Source of the DNA: Manihot esculenta
Taxonomy: Eukaryota > Streptophyta > Magnoliopsida > Malpighiales > Euphorbiaceae
Direction: 5' to 3'
Assembly (NCBI RefSeq): GCF_001659605.2
Contig: NC_035165.2
Coordinates: 10,474,445 to 10,538,444 of the forward strand
DNA: 64,000 nucleotides
Positions 36,222 to 49,387 of the stretch are shown here, piece by piece. The notes under the pieces were generated by a model. The model ran no database searches. It was not told where the DNA came from and saw nothing but the letters and a program-made list of their open reading frames with translations. How positions within the stretch are numbered: the first letter of the stretch is position 1; every line of letters starts with the position of its first letter. The translations under genes were made by a program, and so were the position numbers.

Positions 36222-39200
36222 TTATCTATCAAATATGATCACGAATATTTGTAGGTGTGGAAATTAGGAGGATACCTCAATTAGTACATTTCATGACTTC
36301 CAAGCTTTTTTATTTGTACGCACTATTAGAGACATGTACTTATTATTAACATGCTCCCCACAATATCCGAAAGTGAGATAATACCAAATTTTTTTTTAAT
36401 CAAAATTCTTAAATTTAAATTCTTGAATATAAAAAGAGGTTAATTTATTTTTTTAATAAATTTATATAATATAAATCTAAATTAATTAAATAATATATAT
36501 TAAAAAAATAAGCTCCACAATACCATTTTAAATTTTTATTTTTACATGCATTTAGTGTATATACTTAACACTAAAGAAGTGATAAGTTAATTAGACATTC
36601 AAACTTAAATTAATAACATCGTATTTGCATATTTAATAGGCGAGTGTAAGAAACTTTTCAGTATTTTCTTACGGAATTTGTTGATTTGAGAATCTATTTT
36701 AATTTATTAATAAAAAAATTACTTTTTCATTTATAAAATGTAGCATAATTAATAAATTTATTTCTCTAATTTTATAATCCAATATTTCGTCCCTAACTTT
36801 AATTCCATCCAAATTCAAATTCTTTTATCCTCTTTTTCTCTTCTGCTCTTTCTCTTCTCCTTATCCTTTCCCCTCCTTCCCTGAAGCCTGATTAAAGGAG
36901 ATGGAGGAGTGAAGGACCACAGCAAACAGCAAGCAACGGTTGACGACTAGCAGCGAGCATTGGTCGATGACTAACAGCATGATATGGTGAACAATAGTGC
37001 AATGGCGTTCGACCAAGCCACATGAGATGGCGACTAACCAAGCCGTGCGAAATGAGGATTGACGTGAGCAATGAGAGATGCGAGCGACAAGTAAAGCCGC
37101 TCGGCAGGAGATGCAAGCGACGGGCAACAACGATCAGTAGCAAGCGACGATCAACAGTGAGTAGTGACAAGTGAAAAATAACGCGAACGACAGGCGATGG
37201 GTCGACAGGCAATACGAGCGATAGGCAGGAGTGATGCGAGCGGTAAAGCGACACGAGGAGCAGGCGATGGATCGACCAACAAAGACAGCAGCGAGCGACG
37301 ATGAAATGCAGGCAATGGATCAACCAACAATGGAAACATCGTCCGACGTAAATAGTGGTCCACAGTGAGTGATCAGTGAGAGACAAGATGGATAGGCAAC
37401 AAAAGCAACGATTCTGTTAGATTTTGATTTTTTTTTTAATAATTTAAATTTTATCTATTTTAAATTTTTTTAGATTATTGAATTTAAATATTAAATTTTA
37501 ATTGAATTTGAGATTTCAGTTATTGTTTTAATTTATAAAAGAACTTTGTTCTCTATTTTTTAATTATGAAATGATGAACATAAAGATAAAATATATTGAG
37601 ATTTAAAAAAATATTTCGGTTATTTTTTTTTAGTATTTTTGAAGGAAACACTAGAAACTTTCATAGAATTAAATTTTAAAAATTAATTTAAAAATAAAAA
37701 AATAAATTCGTTAATCGTGTGATATCTCGAAATAAAAAAATAATTTTTTCTTTATTAATTAATTTGTTAAAGACATTATTAAAAAAGAAATGCTGGAGTA
37801 TATAATTTGTTTTGGCAGTTGGACCTTATTAATTGTAATTATGATTAATGAGTTAATGACGTTGTTATGTATCATATGGCTGAAAATAAGGCAAAATAAA
37901 ACATTATTTATTTTTAAAAAATATCCAATATTGACATAGTTTTTTTTTTTTACATTAAGAAGAAAAAAATTGAATAATATAATAAATTACTTATAAAAAA
38001 AATAAAAGTTGAGTTGCTGCTAGAAAGGACAATAAATATATTTTTACTAGTATTATACAAAAATAAATATTAAAATTAACAAAATATATTATTATTATTA
38101 TATTTCTAATAAAATAAAAGGAAATTTTTATCAGTAGTAATTAAAATAACATCAATACAAAATATGAGCCGAAACAATTATTATTAATAAAATAAATTAA
38201 CAAAATTATTATAAGTACATTATACTAAAAATTACTAAAAATAATTAACAAATATTATTAAATAAAAATAATAAATGTATATTAATAAAAATAAATTATT
38301 ATTAAAAACATTATCAAATACATACAAGAAAAAATTACTAATAAAATTGATTCTAAAATTTATGACCTGTATTATAATAAATTACTAAAAATTAAAATTA
38401 ATAAGATTAATTTGAAATAAACATAAGCCATAAATTCCATGTAATTAGGGAGAAATTCATTGTTGCTGCAGATTTTACTACCGTCACTTAAGTTTCATAA
38501 ATTAAAGTTTGCCTTCTGCCTTTTTCTTTCTCATCCACTCTATCACTATAAATTTATCAATAAATTTTATTTTTAAAATTAAATTTAAATAATAAAAAAT
38601 TATCTCATTAAAAAATACTTTTTAAAATATAATTACAAGTTTATTAACCTACCCTAATCTAATTTAGCCCTTATAATAAATATATTAATTAATTGTTATT
38701 TTATTTTGGATAATTTATTATTTTACTATTTTAATGGATATACACATCACAAAGAATACTTTCCATTACATATATAGATAATAATCCCTCCTTAATGTAC
38801 AATAATTCTTTCATCTTTTATGTTCTTTCATTGTTTTAAACCTCTAATTATATTAGGATTAGATGCAACCTCTAATTATATTAGAATCAGATCCAATTTA
38901 AGAATATCACAATTAATGCTATATAAAAATCTTTTAAAAAAAGTCATAAGTTGTTGCCACATAACAGAATCACGTGACAAAAATATGATAAATCTGTACT
39001 CAATTTCATCCGAAAAAAGAAATATCTGAATATCGTTACATCCGATTTGTTCACCAAGACTCGCCCTACCCTTGAAGAGATCGAGTCTCAGATTAAAATT
39101 ACCATTAACAGGCATAAGTCAATATATTTCCGTTACGCCTGTAATCGCAGGATCACATATCGGTTAGCTGAGAAAATCTCTTATCAAATAGCTGATTACA

Positions 39201-39316
39201 TTATTGCCGGATTTTCAGAAAAGCTATATTAACTCTATTTTCTTACCGTATTAAAACGGACGATCACATAGACAAAAAAACACAGTTCTTTTATACAACT
39301 ATTTTTAAATTCTACA
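36222..39316. other. Intergenic region upstream of the CLE gene
   Basis: AT-rich except for a GC-richer repetitive island at 36890-37400. The CLE promoter should lie at the left end, reading right to left. A 30-bp direct duplication (AACCTCTAATTATATTAG) is at about 38838-38897. The stretch 39030-39235 is less AT-rich, has short open frames on both strands and was not recognised. Confidence 0.55.
36890..37400. repeat. Degenerate GC-richer short-unit repeat island
   Basis: Built from variants of GCAAGCGACGATCAACAGT and CAGGCGATGGRTCGACMRRC; the latter recurs near 37190, 37262 and 37310. Neighbouring DNA is mostly A/T. Minus-strand open frames here reflect the repeat and show no domain. Confidence 0.6.
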
Positions 39317-41509
39317 TGTAACGATCCGAAAATCGGACCGCTACCGGCGCTAGGATCCAGGTCGGCTTAAGGCCGCCGGGACCCGTAGCAAGCCTAACAT
39401 AAAACCTGTAAACCTGTTTAATCCCATACATGATCAACAACATACATAAAAATTTGAACTTTTCTTTTCTTTTACCAGCTCAACCTGTGCATGCCCATAA
39501 ACATATACATAAACATAACCATAAACCCCACACTGGAGCTCTCATCAAATGCTCCAATGGGGCATCTCATCATACACAAGCTTGGTGGGACATAAACATC
39601 ATAAAGTATAGATCATGTATACAAAAGGGATCTCCATACACATAGGGTCAAGCACAACCTCTAATCCTCAATATCATTTTTACATAACATAACTATTCAT
39701 AACTTTACATCATTTTACAATTCATCATGTCCACATTCTATCTATTACATACACATGACTTCATTCATCTTGACTTCACTGTCTAGCCCGTACCTGCAAC
39801 CCTGGAGGATTAGGGAAAGGGGTGAGCTACTAGAGCCCAGTGAGCAGAATAATAAAAACATTTAAATCATATGCCATAATGGAATGCAACACATCACAGA
39901 CAAATCATATCACGGATGGTATTGTCACCAATAGTCCTCTACATTCCAAAGTGCTGGGACGTAGAATGGGTCAACCGGTCTTTCTTTTAACATAGTGCCG
40001 GGACGTAGAATGGGTCAACCGGACTTCCATACCATATCATGTCGTATCATCATCATATCATATCATATGAGGACTAAAGGGTCATCCAATATCCAATCCA
40101 CATCAACATCATAGAATGCAATGCAACATATTCGTGAATTCTAATGCAAACAACCTAAACCATCACATGGCATTCATGATGCATGAACATGCTCAAAACT
40201 TTATAATTGATTTGCTTTAAAACGTAAGGTTTATTCTACTCACCTCAGCTAGCTCTGACAAAGACTGTAGCAGCTGACTCACTGCTGGGGTCCTCGGTTC
40301 CTTGGGTCCGAACCTACACAGGTGGACTCAAATGAGGGACCAAACATACTAGAACATGACTCTAAAACATCCCCCAAAAACCCCCTAAAACACCTCAAAA
40401 CAATCATGCAAAACATGCAAAGGAAGGCTGAACAGGGCACTTTCGGCGGCCGAAAGTCCCTCCAGAGCCGAAAGTCAGGCAGGTTCGGCGGCACCTTTGG
40501 CAGCCGAAACTCCCAGACAGAGACGAAACTCATGCATGTTCGGCGGCCAAAACTGCCCTCCAGAGACGAAAGTCCTCTTTTGGGGCAGGCTTCGGCAGCC
40601 GAAGGCTGCTTCCACAAGCGGGTTCGGCGGCCGAAAGTTCCTTCGGCGGCCGAACCTGAGTTTCTCCAAAGTGGCAGAAACTCAGCTCCAACATGCACAA
40701 ACGCCTCCCAAACCTTTCAAACATGCATAAACCTATTCTACAACACTCCCAATCATACACAATCAAGCATACAAGTTCATAGGGGTCTCAAACTAGCCTA
40801 AACCCCAACTTTAACACATCAAACATACCCACATTGCTCAAAAATACACATTAAACCCATAAACTCAAAACAACCTAAACATGCATTTCTACTTCATGAA
40901 TCAACTTAAAACTTGCCTAAAACATATAGTGAGCTCAAGATCGGCTCTTACCTCTTGAAGATCGAGAGGAAAACGACCCTAGCTCGGAGATGGGAGAGAT
41001 TGAGTTTCTTGAACCTCAAAGCTCCAAAACTTGCTTTATACTCGAAAATCTTCAAAACAAAGTGAAAACTAGTGAAAATCGTGAAAGATTTGAAGGAAGG
41101 AACTCAAGATTGGTGAGGGGCGGCGGAGAGCTCACCTTGGCCGAAAATGGGAGAAAAGCTCACCCGTTTTCGGCTAAGGGACCCTTTTATAGGTGGCTGG
41201 CCAGGCCACATTCGGGGGCCGAACGTGCCTCCGCATGCATGCCATGTTCGGCGGCCGAACCTGGACTTCCTTCACTTATGCATTCGGGGGCCTAAAGCAC
41301 TCCCGAAGTGCATGCATGTTCGGCGGCCGAACCTGGGTCTTCCTCCAAGATCATTTTCATGCAAAAACTCATTTTCTTTCTTGATTAAAAACATAAAACA
41401 CATTAAAAAATTGTATAAAAACATGATTTTACCCTTCTAGAGGCCTCCGACACCCGAGATTCCACCGGACGGTAGGAATTCCGATACCGGAGTCTAGCCG
41501 GGTATTACA
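39317..41509 (-). repeat. 3' LTR of the complete element (2193 bp)
   Basis: Starts TGTAACGATCCG and ends GGTATTACA, next to the polypurine tract at 41510. It has TATAAAA at 41185-41191, a single proximal palindrome (41247-41259), one further copy at 41319-41331 where the 5' LTR has a pair, and two hairpin units (39948-40026). Confidence 0.95.
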
Positions 41510-41521
41510 TTCTCCCCCCTT
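41510..41521 (-). other. Polypurine tract of the complete element
   Basis: Minus strand AAGGGGGGAGAA immediately before the 3' LTR; it primes plus-strand DNA synthesis. Confidence 0.88.
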
Positions 41522-41604
41522 AAGAACATTCGTCCCCGAATGTTCCTCAACTAGTACAAGCAAGGCATACACATAACATACATACAAAGCACATAAAACT
41601 TACT

Positions 41605-44600
41605 TTAGAAAAGATGGGGATATTGCAGGAGCATAGACTCTCGTGTCTCCCAGGTACATTCCTCAATATTGTGGTGATTCCAAAGGACTTTCACCATCGG
41701 GATTTCCTTGTTCCTTAGCTTTCTGATCTGGGTGTCTAGGATCCGTACTGGCTGCTCAACATAGGTGAGATCTTCTTGGATCTCCACATCAGGCTCATTA
41801 AGAACCTTGCCCGGATCTGACACAAATTTCCTCAACATAGAAACATGAAAAACCGGATGGATTCTCTCCATTGAAGCAGGCAAGTCCAGCTTGTACGATA
41901 CATTTCCAATCTTTTGCAAGACTTCAAAGGGTCTGATGTACCGTGGAGCCAGCTTACCTTTCTTCCCGAATCGAATCACCCCTTTCATTGGAGACACCTT
42001 GAGCAATACCAAATCCCCCTCCTGAAACTCTACTTGCCTTCTGCGGATATCTGCATAACTCTTCTGTCTGCTTGCAGTAGTCTTGATCCTTTCTCTGATT
42101 ATGGGTACCACCCTGCTGGTGATCTCTACTAGCTCAGGCCCTGCCAAGGCCTTTTCTCCAACCTCTTCCCAGCAAACAGGAGATCTGCACTTCCTCCCAT
42201 ACAAAGCTTCATATGGAGCCATCCCGATGCTAGCATGATTGCTGTTATTGTAGGCAAACTCCACCAAAGGTAGATGCTGCCTCCAAGAACCGCCAAAGTC
42301 CAGCACACACATTCTGAGCATATCCTCTATTGTCTGGATGGTCCTTTCTGATTGTCCGTCCGTCTGTGGATGGAAAGCAGTGCTGAAATCCAACCTAGTA
42401 CCCATGGCATCCTGCAGACTCCGCCAAAACTTGGAGGTGAACTGGGGTCCTCTATCGGACACTATTGAAATAGGAATCCCATGCAGCCTGACGATCTCAT
42501 CAACATATACCTGCGCCAACTTGTCCACAGAATAGCCACTCTTGACAGGGATGAAGTGAGCAGATTTGGTGAGTCTGTCCACAATCACCCATATGGAGTC
42601 CAATCTGTTGGACGTCGCCGGTAACCCCACTACGAAGTCCATAGCTATATTCTTCCATTTCCACTCTGGAATAGGTAGCGGGTTAAGCATTCCAGCTGGC
42701 TTCTGATGTTCCAGCTTCACCCTCTGACACACTTCGCAGGCTGACACAAACTGTGCCACTTCTCTCTTCATAGCTGGCCACCAATAAACCTTCTTCAGAT
42801 CTTGATACATCTTGGTGGCTCCAGGGTGAACGCTGTATCTTGCATTATGAGCCTCTCTCATAATGTCTCCTTTTAGCCCTATGTCATCTGGTACACACAA
42901 TCGGCTCCCATAGCGGAGGATCCCCTTGTTGTCGAATCTGAACTCACTATCTTTGCCTGACTGAACAGCCCTGGCAATCTTCACTAATCCTGGGTCCTCA
43001 TGCTGTTTTTGAGCCACCTGCTCCAAAAACACGGGTGCCACTCTCATCTGAGCAATCAATGCACCTGTACCAGACAACTCCAACTGAAGACCTTCCTCAA
43101 TGAGCTTGTAAAACTCATTCACCACTAGTCTCCTCTCAGCCATGATGTGGGATAGACTGCCTAGTGACTTCCGGCTTAGGGCGTCTGCCACAACATTCGC
43201 CTTACCCGGATGGTACTGAATCTTGCAATCATAGTCACTCAGCAGCTCTATCCATCTTCTCTGTCTCAAGTTCAAATCTCTTTGACTCAGGATGTACTGC
43301 AGGCTCTTATGATCTGTGAAGATCTCACATTTAACCCCATAGAGGTAGTGCCTCCACATTTTGAGTGCAAAGATTACTGCTGCCATCTCCAGGTCATGTG
43401 TGGGGTAATTCAACTCATGCTTCTTCAGCTGCCTAGAAGCATAAGCAATCACCCTTTCATTCTGCATTAACACACAACCCAATCCCACTCGGGATGCATC
43501 ACAGAAAACTGTGAAATCCTCATTGCTAGCTGGCAAAGCTAACACTGGTGCTAACGTTAACCTCTTCTTAAGCTCTTCAAAACTCTCTTCGCACTGGTCA
43601 ATCCACGCAAACTTCTGATTCTTCCTGGTTAGTTTGGTCAGAGGAGCTGCAATTTTGGAGAAGTCTTGCACGAACCTCCTGTAGTAACCTGCCAAACCCA
43701 AGAAACTCCTAATCTCTGTCACTGAAGTGGGTCTAGGCCAGTTAGCCACAGGTTCTACCTTCTTGGGGTCTACCTCTATTCCATTTTCCGACACAACATG
43801 CCCCAAGAATGAAATGCTCCTCAGCCAGAACTCACACTTGGAGAACTTGGCATACAAGCCGTGTTCCCTCAAGGTCTGCAGAACTAACCTCATGATGATG
43901 GGCATGCTCCTCTGCATTCCTGTAATACACTAGGATATCATCTATGAAGACAATAACAAAGTGATCCAGGTATTGGCTAAACACTCTGTTCATGAGATCC
44001 ATGAATGCTGCAGGGGCATTGGTTAACCCGAACGGCATAACAAGGAACTCAAAATGCCCATATCTGGTCCTGAAAGCTGTCTTTGGCACATCTTCCTCTC
44101 TTATCCTCAACTGATGGTACCCAGATCTCAGATCTATTTTGGAGAATCAACCCGCTCTTGCTAGCTGGTCGAATAGATCATTGATCCTTGGCAGAGGGTA
44201 CATATTCTTGGTAGTGACTTTGTTCAACTGCCTGTAGTCGATACAAAGTCTAAGGGATCCATCCTTCTTTCTCACAAACAAGACTGGAGCACCCCAAGGT
44301 GAGGTACTCGGTCGGATGAAGCCCTTTTCTACCAGCTCTTGCAATTGATCTTTCAATTCCTTCAACTCAGCTGGAGCCATCCTGTAGGGAGGGATAGAGA
44401 TCGGTCTGGTTCCAGGCATCAATTCTATCTCGAACTCTATCTCCCTAGCAGGTGGTAAACCTGGCAGCTCATCTGGGAAGACGTCTAGAAACTCTCTAAC
44501 CACTGGCACCGAGGCGGGTTCTCCAACCTGACTGCTAAGCTCCCTCACATGAGCCAAATACCCCTGACATCCCTTCCTAAGCAACCTGCGAGCCTGAAGA

Positions 44601-45294
44601 GCTGATATCAGACCTCTAGGTGTACTCCTCCTGTCTCCCCTAAAGACAACCTCTGGCCCATCTTGACCTCTGAACTTGACTACTTTGTCCCTGCAGTCCA
44701 AGGTAGCACCATGGGTAGATAACCAGTCCATCCCTAGAATGACGTCAAAATCTGTCAAGTCTAGAACCACAAGGTCGGCGGACAAGCATCTTCCCTCAAC
44801 AAACACTGGACTGCACTGGCAGACTGACTCTGCCACTGATGGATCACACTTGGGTCCATTGACCCAGAGAGGACACTCTAACCTAGAGATCATCAACCCC
44901 AACCTCTCTACGGCTCTTGGTGCAACAAAAGAATGAGATGCACCAGGGTCCATCAAGGCATACACATTTGAACAACCAATGACTAAGTTACCTGCCACCA
45001 CGGTGTTACATGCATCTGCCTCCTGCTGAGTCATCGTGAAGATCCGTGCTGGAGCTGATGGACCTTCACCTCTAAAACCCGCTGAAGAAGAGGCTGACCC
45101 TCTCCCTCTGCCTCTGCCACTGGCCTGAGTCGTGGCTGGAGCTGCTGGCTGCGCTACACTACCTGAAGCTGTCTGTTGGGACTGAGCCATAGGTACTGTC
45201 CTAGGACACTCCCGAGCCATGTGTTCCTCTTGCCCGCATCTGAAGCAGGCTGCTGTCCCAGCCCGACAAACTCCTTTGTGTGGCCTACAACACT
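41605..45294 (-). pseudogene. pol of the complete element: protease, RT, RNase H, integrase, chromodomain
   Basis: Domains in order. CCHC knuckle [14 protein letters not shown] (about 45220-45245). Protease with [12 protein letters not shown] and [13 protein letters not shown] with [21 protein letters not shown] and FIDDILVY. RNase H with [34 protein letters not shown] and ADALSR. Integrase with an HHCC finger ([18 protein letters not shown]) and the D-D-E residues in [16 protein letters not shown] and GQSERTIQ. C-terminal chromodomain ([32 protein letters not shown]) and stop after YPHLF. Breaks: TGA at 44147-44149 where RT should continue into [12 protein letters not shown], and a frameshift at about 43885-43917 just after the RT active site. 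The integrase-chromodomain part is intact over 770 residues. Confidence 0.95.
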
Positions 45295-46605
45295 TTACAC
45301 AAACTGATTATCCGCACCAGAGCTTGAGCCACTCCCTAGTCCCAGACTGGACTTGATCTTGTTCCAGAACTTGTTCTTCTCGGGCTTCCTAGTGGTGTTA
45401 CCCCACTTTCTACTGCCCGAAGCTGCTGCACTCAAGGATGAGGGATCTGGCCTTCTCCCACCCGGGGTCTTGGAACCAGAAGACTGTGCCACTGACTGTT
45501 TAACTGTCCCCTGAATGATGGCACTGGCCTCCATTTTCCGGGCCATATCCACTATGGCATAGAAGCTCTCCCTATCTGCTGACTGGATCAAGGAGGAATA
45601 TCTGGAGTGGAGTTTCATGATATACCTCCTTGACTTCTTCTGGTCTGAGTCAAGATTTTGCCCTGCAAATGGCAACAGCTCCAAGAATCTGTCTGTGAAC
45701 TCATCCACACTCATATCATCAGTCTGCCTCAACTGTTCAAACTCTATCATCTTCAATTCCCTTGAGCTATCAGGGAAAGCCCATCCTGCAAACTCGTTTG
45801 CAAACTCTTCCCAAGACATGCTGTCCACCCTCGGGTTCACATAATTCTTAAACCACTCTCGTGCCTTCTTGCACTTAAGCGTGAACCCAGCCATCTGAAT
45901 GGCTCTACTGTCATCAGCCCCAATCTCATCTGTAATCACCTTGACCCTTTCAAGATACACAAACGGGTCATCCCCTTTTTCATACTAAGGAGCACCCAGC
46001 TTCATGTAGTCGGTCATCTTGACCTTGCTCCCACCAGATGAGCTAGGCTTAGGTACTGGGATTTCTGGAACTGTGGGTTCTGCTAGTGGAGGAGGAGGTG
46101 CAGCATCCCCTGGGGTAGGGTTTGCTGGGTTTGGAGAGCAAGGTGGAGGTGGGTACATGGGGTACTGTGGGTATGGTGGGTAGTAAGATGGGTATGGCAT
46201 GTGAGAAGGGTAAGGATGAAAGCTGGGGTAATCCAATGTACCTCCCATCGAATACCCGGGGTTTTGTGAGAAGGGTGGGTAGTAAGGTGGCCGAACAAAT
46301 CCCGAGGCCTGAGTGCCTCCTTAGGACTCTCCGATTCCCTCTTCTGACATGCTCACTCCTAAACTGCCATCCCTCCTCTGATCAACATCCATCTCATCCC
46401 CCATATCAACTGACATTCCTCCCTGAACTGTTCCCCTCACTGATCTGCTTCTACCCAGATCCAAAGACCTTCTAGAGTCTCTAACTGCTCTTTCTATATT
46501 GGACCTACTAGACATTGCCCTAGGCAATGCTGGAGGATGGGCGCTCGTGCCCTCATCCTCAAGTGGTACTCCAGTCAATCGTGCAGATCGACGAGTTCCT
46601 CTCAT
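45295..46605 (-). pseudogene. gag of the complete element
   Basis: Starts at the ATG at 46605 (MRGTRRSARL) and contains a long Pro/Tyr-rich stretch (YPSYYPPYPQYPMYPPPP). The Gag core then follows (MAGFTLKCKKAREWF, WEEFANEFAGWAFPDSSREL, MIEFEQLRQ). Breaks: TAA at 46321-46323 (CAA in the copy at 63521) and TAG at 45985-45987 (Lys codon in E1). A one-base loss at about 45295 shifts the frame just before the CCHC knuckle. Family members normally read gag-pol as one frame, so I treat the shift as damage rather than programmed frameshifting. Confidence 0.92.
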
Positions 46606-46613
46606 CCTGTTTT

Positions 46614-46615
46614 CT
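46614..46615 (-). promoter_or_regulatory. Predicted splice acceptor before gag ATG
   Basis: Minus TTTTTCAG followed by AAAACAGG and ATG at 46605, as in E1 and in the copy at 63521. The partner donor is at 48588-48589 in the 5' LTR. Confidence 0.5.
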
Positions 46616-46847
46616 GAAAAACAGTACACATCACATAAACATTAGCATCATATGGTTCATGTGAGCACACAGGAACCTGCATCACATACATATCATTAAT
46701 GCACATGTATATAATCATGGCATTTCACATCATCATACAAGACAGGACTCTTTATCCTATCCTAGTGGACATGATCTTTCCTATTGTGCTTGACCTTCTA
46801 TAACATCTATGAGCCCGACACTCTAGGTCCGACCATATGAACCTAGG

Positions 46848-46859
46848 GCTCTGATACCA
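46848..46859 (-). other. Primer binding site (initiator Met tRNA)
   Basis: Minus TGGTATCAGAGC three bases from the LTR end, identical to E1. Confidence 0.93.
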
Positions 46860-46862
46860 TTC

Positions 46863-49168
46863 TATAACGACCCAAAAATCGGACCGCTACCGGCGCTAGG
46901 ATCCAGGTCGGCTTAAGGCCGCCGGGACCCGTAGCAAGCCTGACATAAAACCTGTAAACCTATTTAATCCCATACATGATCAACAACATACATAAAAATT
47001 TGAACTTTTCTTTTCTTTTACCAAGCTCAACCTGTGTATGCCCATAAACATATACATAAACATAACCATAAACCCCACACTGGAGCTCTCATCAAATGCT
47101 CCAATGGGGCATCTCATCATACACAAGCTTGGTGGGACATAAACATCATAAAGTATAGATCATGTATACAAAAGGGATCTCCATACACATAGGGTCAAGC
47201 ACAACCTCTAATCCTCAATATCATTTTTACATAACATAACTATTCATAACTTTACATCATTTTACAATTCATCATGTCCACATTCTATCTATTACATACA
47301 CATGACTTCATTCATCTTGACTTCACTGTCTAGCCCGTACCTGCAACCCTGGGGGATTAGGGAAATGGGTGAGCTACTAGAGCCCAGTGAGCAGAATAAT
47401 AAAAACATTTAAATCATATGTCATAATGGAATGCAACACATCACAGACAAATCATATCACGGATGGTATTGTCACCAATAGTCCTCTACATTCCAAAGTG
47501 CCGGGACGTAGAATGGGTCAACCGGTCTTTCTCTTAAACATATCATAACATAACATTTCCAAAGTGCCGGGACGTAGAATGGGTCAACCGGTCTTTCTCT
47601 TAACATAGTGCCGGGACGTAGAATGGGTCAACCAGACTTCCATACCATATCATGCCGTATCATCATCATATCATATCATATGAGGACTAAAGGGTCATCC
47701 AATAACCAATCCACATCAACATCATAGAATGCAATGCAACATATTCGTGAATTCTAATGCAAACAACCTAAACCATCACATGGCATTCATGATGCATGAA
47801 CATGCTCAAAACTTTATAATTGATTTGCTTTAAAACGTAAGGTTTATTCTACTCACCTCAGCTAGCTCTGACAAAGACTGTAGCAGCTGACTCACTGCTG
47901 GGGTCTTCGGTTCCTCGGGTCCGAACCTACACAGGTGGACTCAAATGAGGGACCAAACATACTAGAACATGACTCTAAAACATCCCCCAAAAACCCCCTA
48001 AAACACCTCAAAACAATCATACAAAACATGCAAAGGAAGGCTGAACAGGGCACTTTCGGCGGCAGGTTCGGCGGCCGAAAGTCCCTCCAGAGCTGAAAGT
48101 CAGGCAGGTTCGGCGGCACCTTCAGCGGCCGAAACTCCCAGACAGAGACGAAACTCATGCATGTTCGGCGGCACTTTCGACGGCCGAAACTGCCCTCCAG
48201 AGACGAAAGTCCTCTTTCGAGGCCAGGCTTCGGCAGCCGAAGGCTGCTTCCACAAGCGGGTTCGGCGGCCGAAAGTTCCTTCGGCGGCCGCACCTGAGTT
48301 TCTCCAAAGTGGCAGAAACTCAGCTCCAACATGCACAAACGCCTCCCAAACCTTTCAAATATGCATAAACCTATTCTACAACACTCCCAATCATACACAA
48401 TCAAGCATACAAGTTCATAGGGGTCTCAAACTAGCCTAAACTCCAACTTTAACACATCAAACATACCCACATTGCTCAAAAACACACATTAAACCCATAA
48501 ACTCAAAACAACCTAAACATGCATTTCTACTTCATGAATCAACTTAAAACTTGCCTAAAACATATAGTGAGCTCAAGATCGGCTCTTACCTCTTGAAGAT
48601 CGAGAGGAAAATGACCCTAGCTCGGAGATGGGAGAGATTGAGTTTCTTGAACCTCAAAGCTCCAAAACTTGCTTTATACTCGAAAATCTTCAAAACAAAG
48701 TGAAAACTAGTTAAAATCGTGAAAGATTTGAAGGAAGGAACTCAAGATTGGTGAGGGGCGGCGGAGAGCTCTCCTTGGCCGAAAATGGGGAGAAAAGCTA
48801 GCCCGTTTTCGGCTAAGGGACCCTTTTATAGGTGGCTGGCCAGGCCACATTCGGGGGCCGAACGTGCCTCCGCATGCATGCCATGCTCGGCGGCCGAACC
48901 TAGACTTCCCTCACTTATGCATTCGGGGGCCTAAAGCACTCCCGAAGTGTATGCATGTTCGGCGGCCGAACTTGAGGTTCGGCGGCCGAACCTGGGTCTT
49001 CCTCCAAGATCATTTTCATGCAAAAACTCATTTTCTTTCTTGATTAAAAACATAAAACACATTAAAACATTTTATAAAAACATGATTTTACCCTTCTAGA
49101 GGCCTCCGACACCTGAGATTCTACCGGACGGTAGGAATTCTGATACCGGAGTCTAGCCGGATATTACA
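46863..49168 (-). repeat. 5' LTR of the complete element (2306 bp)
   Basis: The terminal TG has become TA at 46863, but the rest of the end (ACGACCC) is kept. Contains TATAAAA at 48824-48830, a proximal palindrome mutated to CTCGG (48886), the pair at 48958-48970 and 48978-48990, a donor with GT at 48589-48588, and three hairpin units (47496-47639). Confidence 0.95.
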
Positions 49169-49173
49169 CTACA

Positions 49174-49387
49174 CTCTTCGTATTCTCCAGTTTAATTTAA
49201 ATGTTGAAATGAATGCCGTATACGTTAATTACCTCACGCTCTCTTTTTTACAAGTTTAACCAATCACAATACGGTTCTACTTTCGGCCACATTAATAATA
49301 AATAAAAACTTTATTTTATATATAAAGTAATTTTTAAATTTTATAAAAGATTAGAAAAAAGCTTTCTCAAAAGCTACCAAAATTAGA
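49174..49387. other. Short unassigned spacer
   Basis: Right flank of the complete element up to the LINE tail. No feature recognised. Confidence 0.5.

Larger units (their letters stand above)
39317..49168 (-). mobile_element. Complete chromovirus (Tekay-like) retrotransposon, 9852 bp, TSD CTACA
   Basis: CTACA flanks both ends (39312-39316 and 49169-49173). In minus orientation: 5' LTR 46863-49168, Met-tRNA primer site 46848-46859, gag from 46605, pol to 41605, polypurine tract, 3' LTR 39317-41509. The two LTRs look nearly identical in unique sequence but differ in repeat copy number (2306 versus 2193 bp). The order protease, RT, RNase H, integrase, chromodomain fits chromoviruses. About five lesions in the coding region make it non-autonomous. 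Confidence 0.96.

Noticed and set aside
36892..37386. 164-codon minus-strand frame in the GC-richer island
   Set aside because: Composition-driven frame in a degenerate repeat with no domain, signal or conserved motif.
39047..39232. Small plus-strand gene of 61 codons
   Set aside because: An overlapping frame of similar length exists on the other strand, and there is no motif, no clear start context and no supporting neighbour.
44676..44936. Plus-strand frames opposite pol (also near 41914, 43210 and 43727)
   Set aside because: They are antisense shadows of the protease, RT and integrase coding sequence.
45285..45300. Programmed frameshift between gag and pol
   Set aside because: The shift lies before the CCHC knuckle rather than after it. 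No slippery site is obvious, and this copy has other plain lesions, so a one-base loss is simpler.
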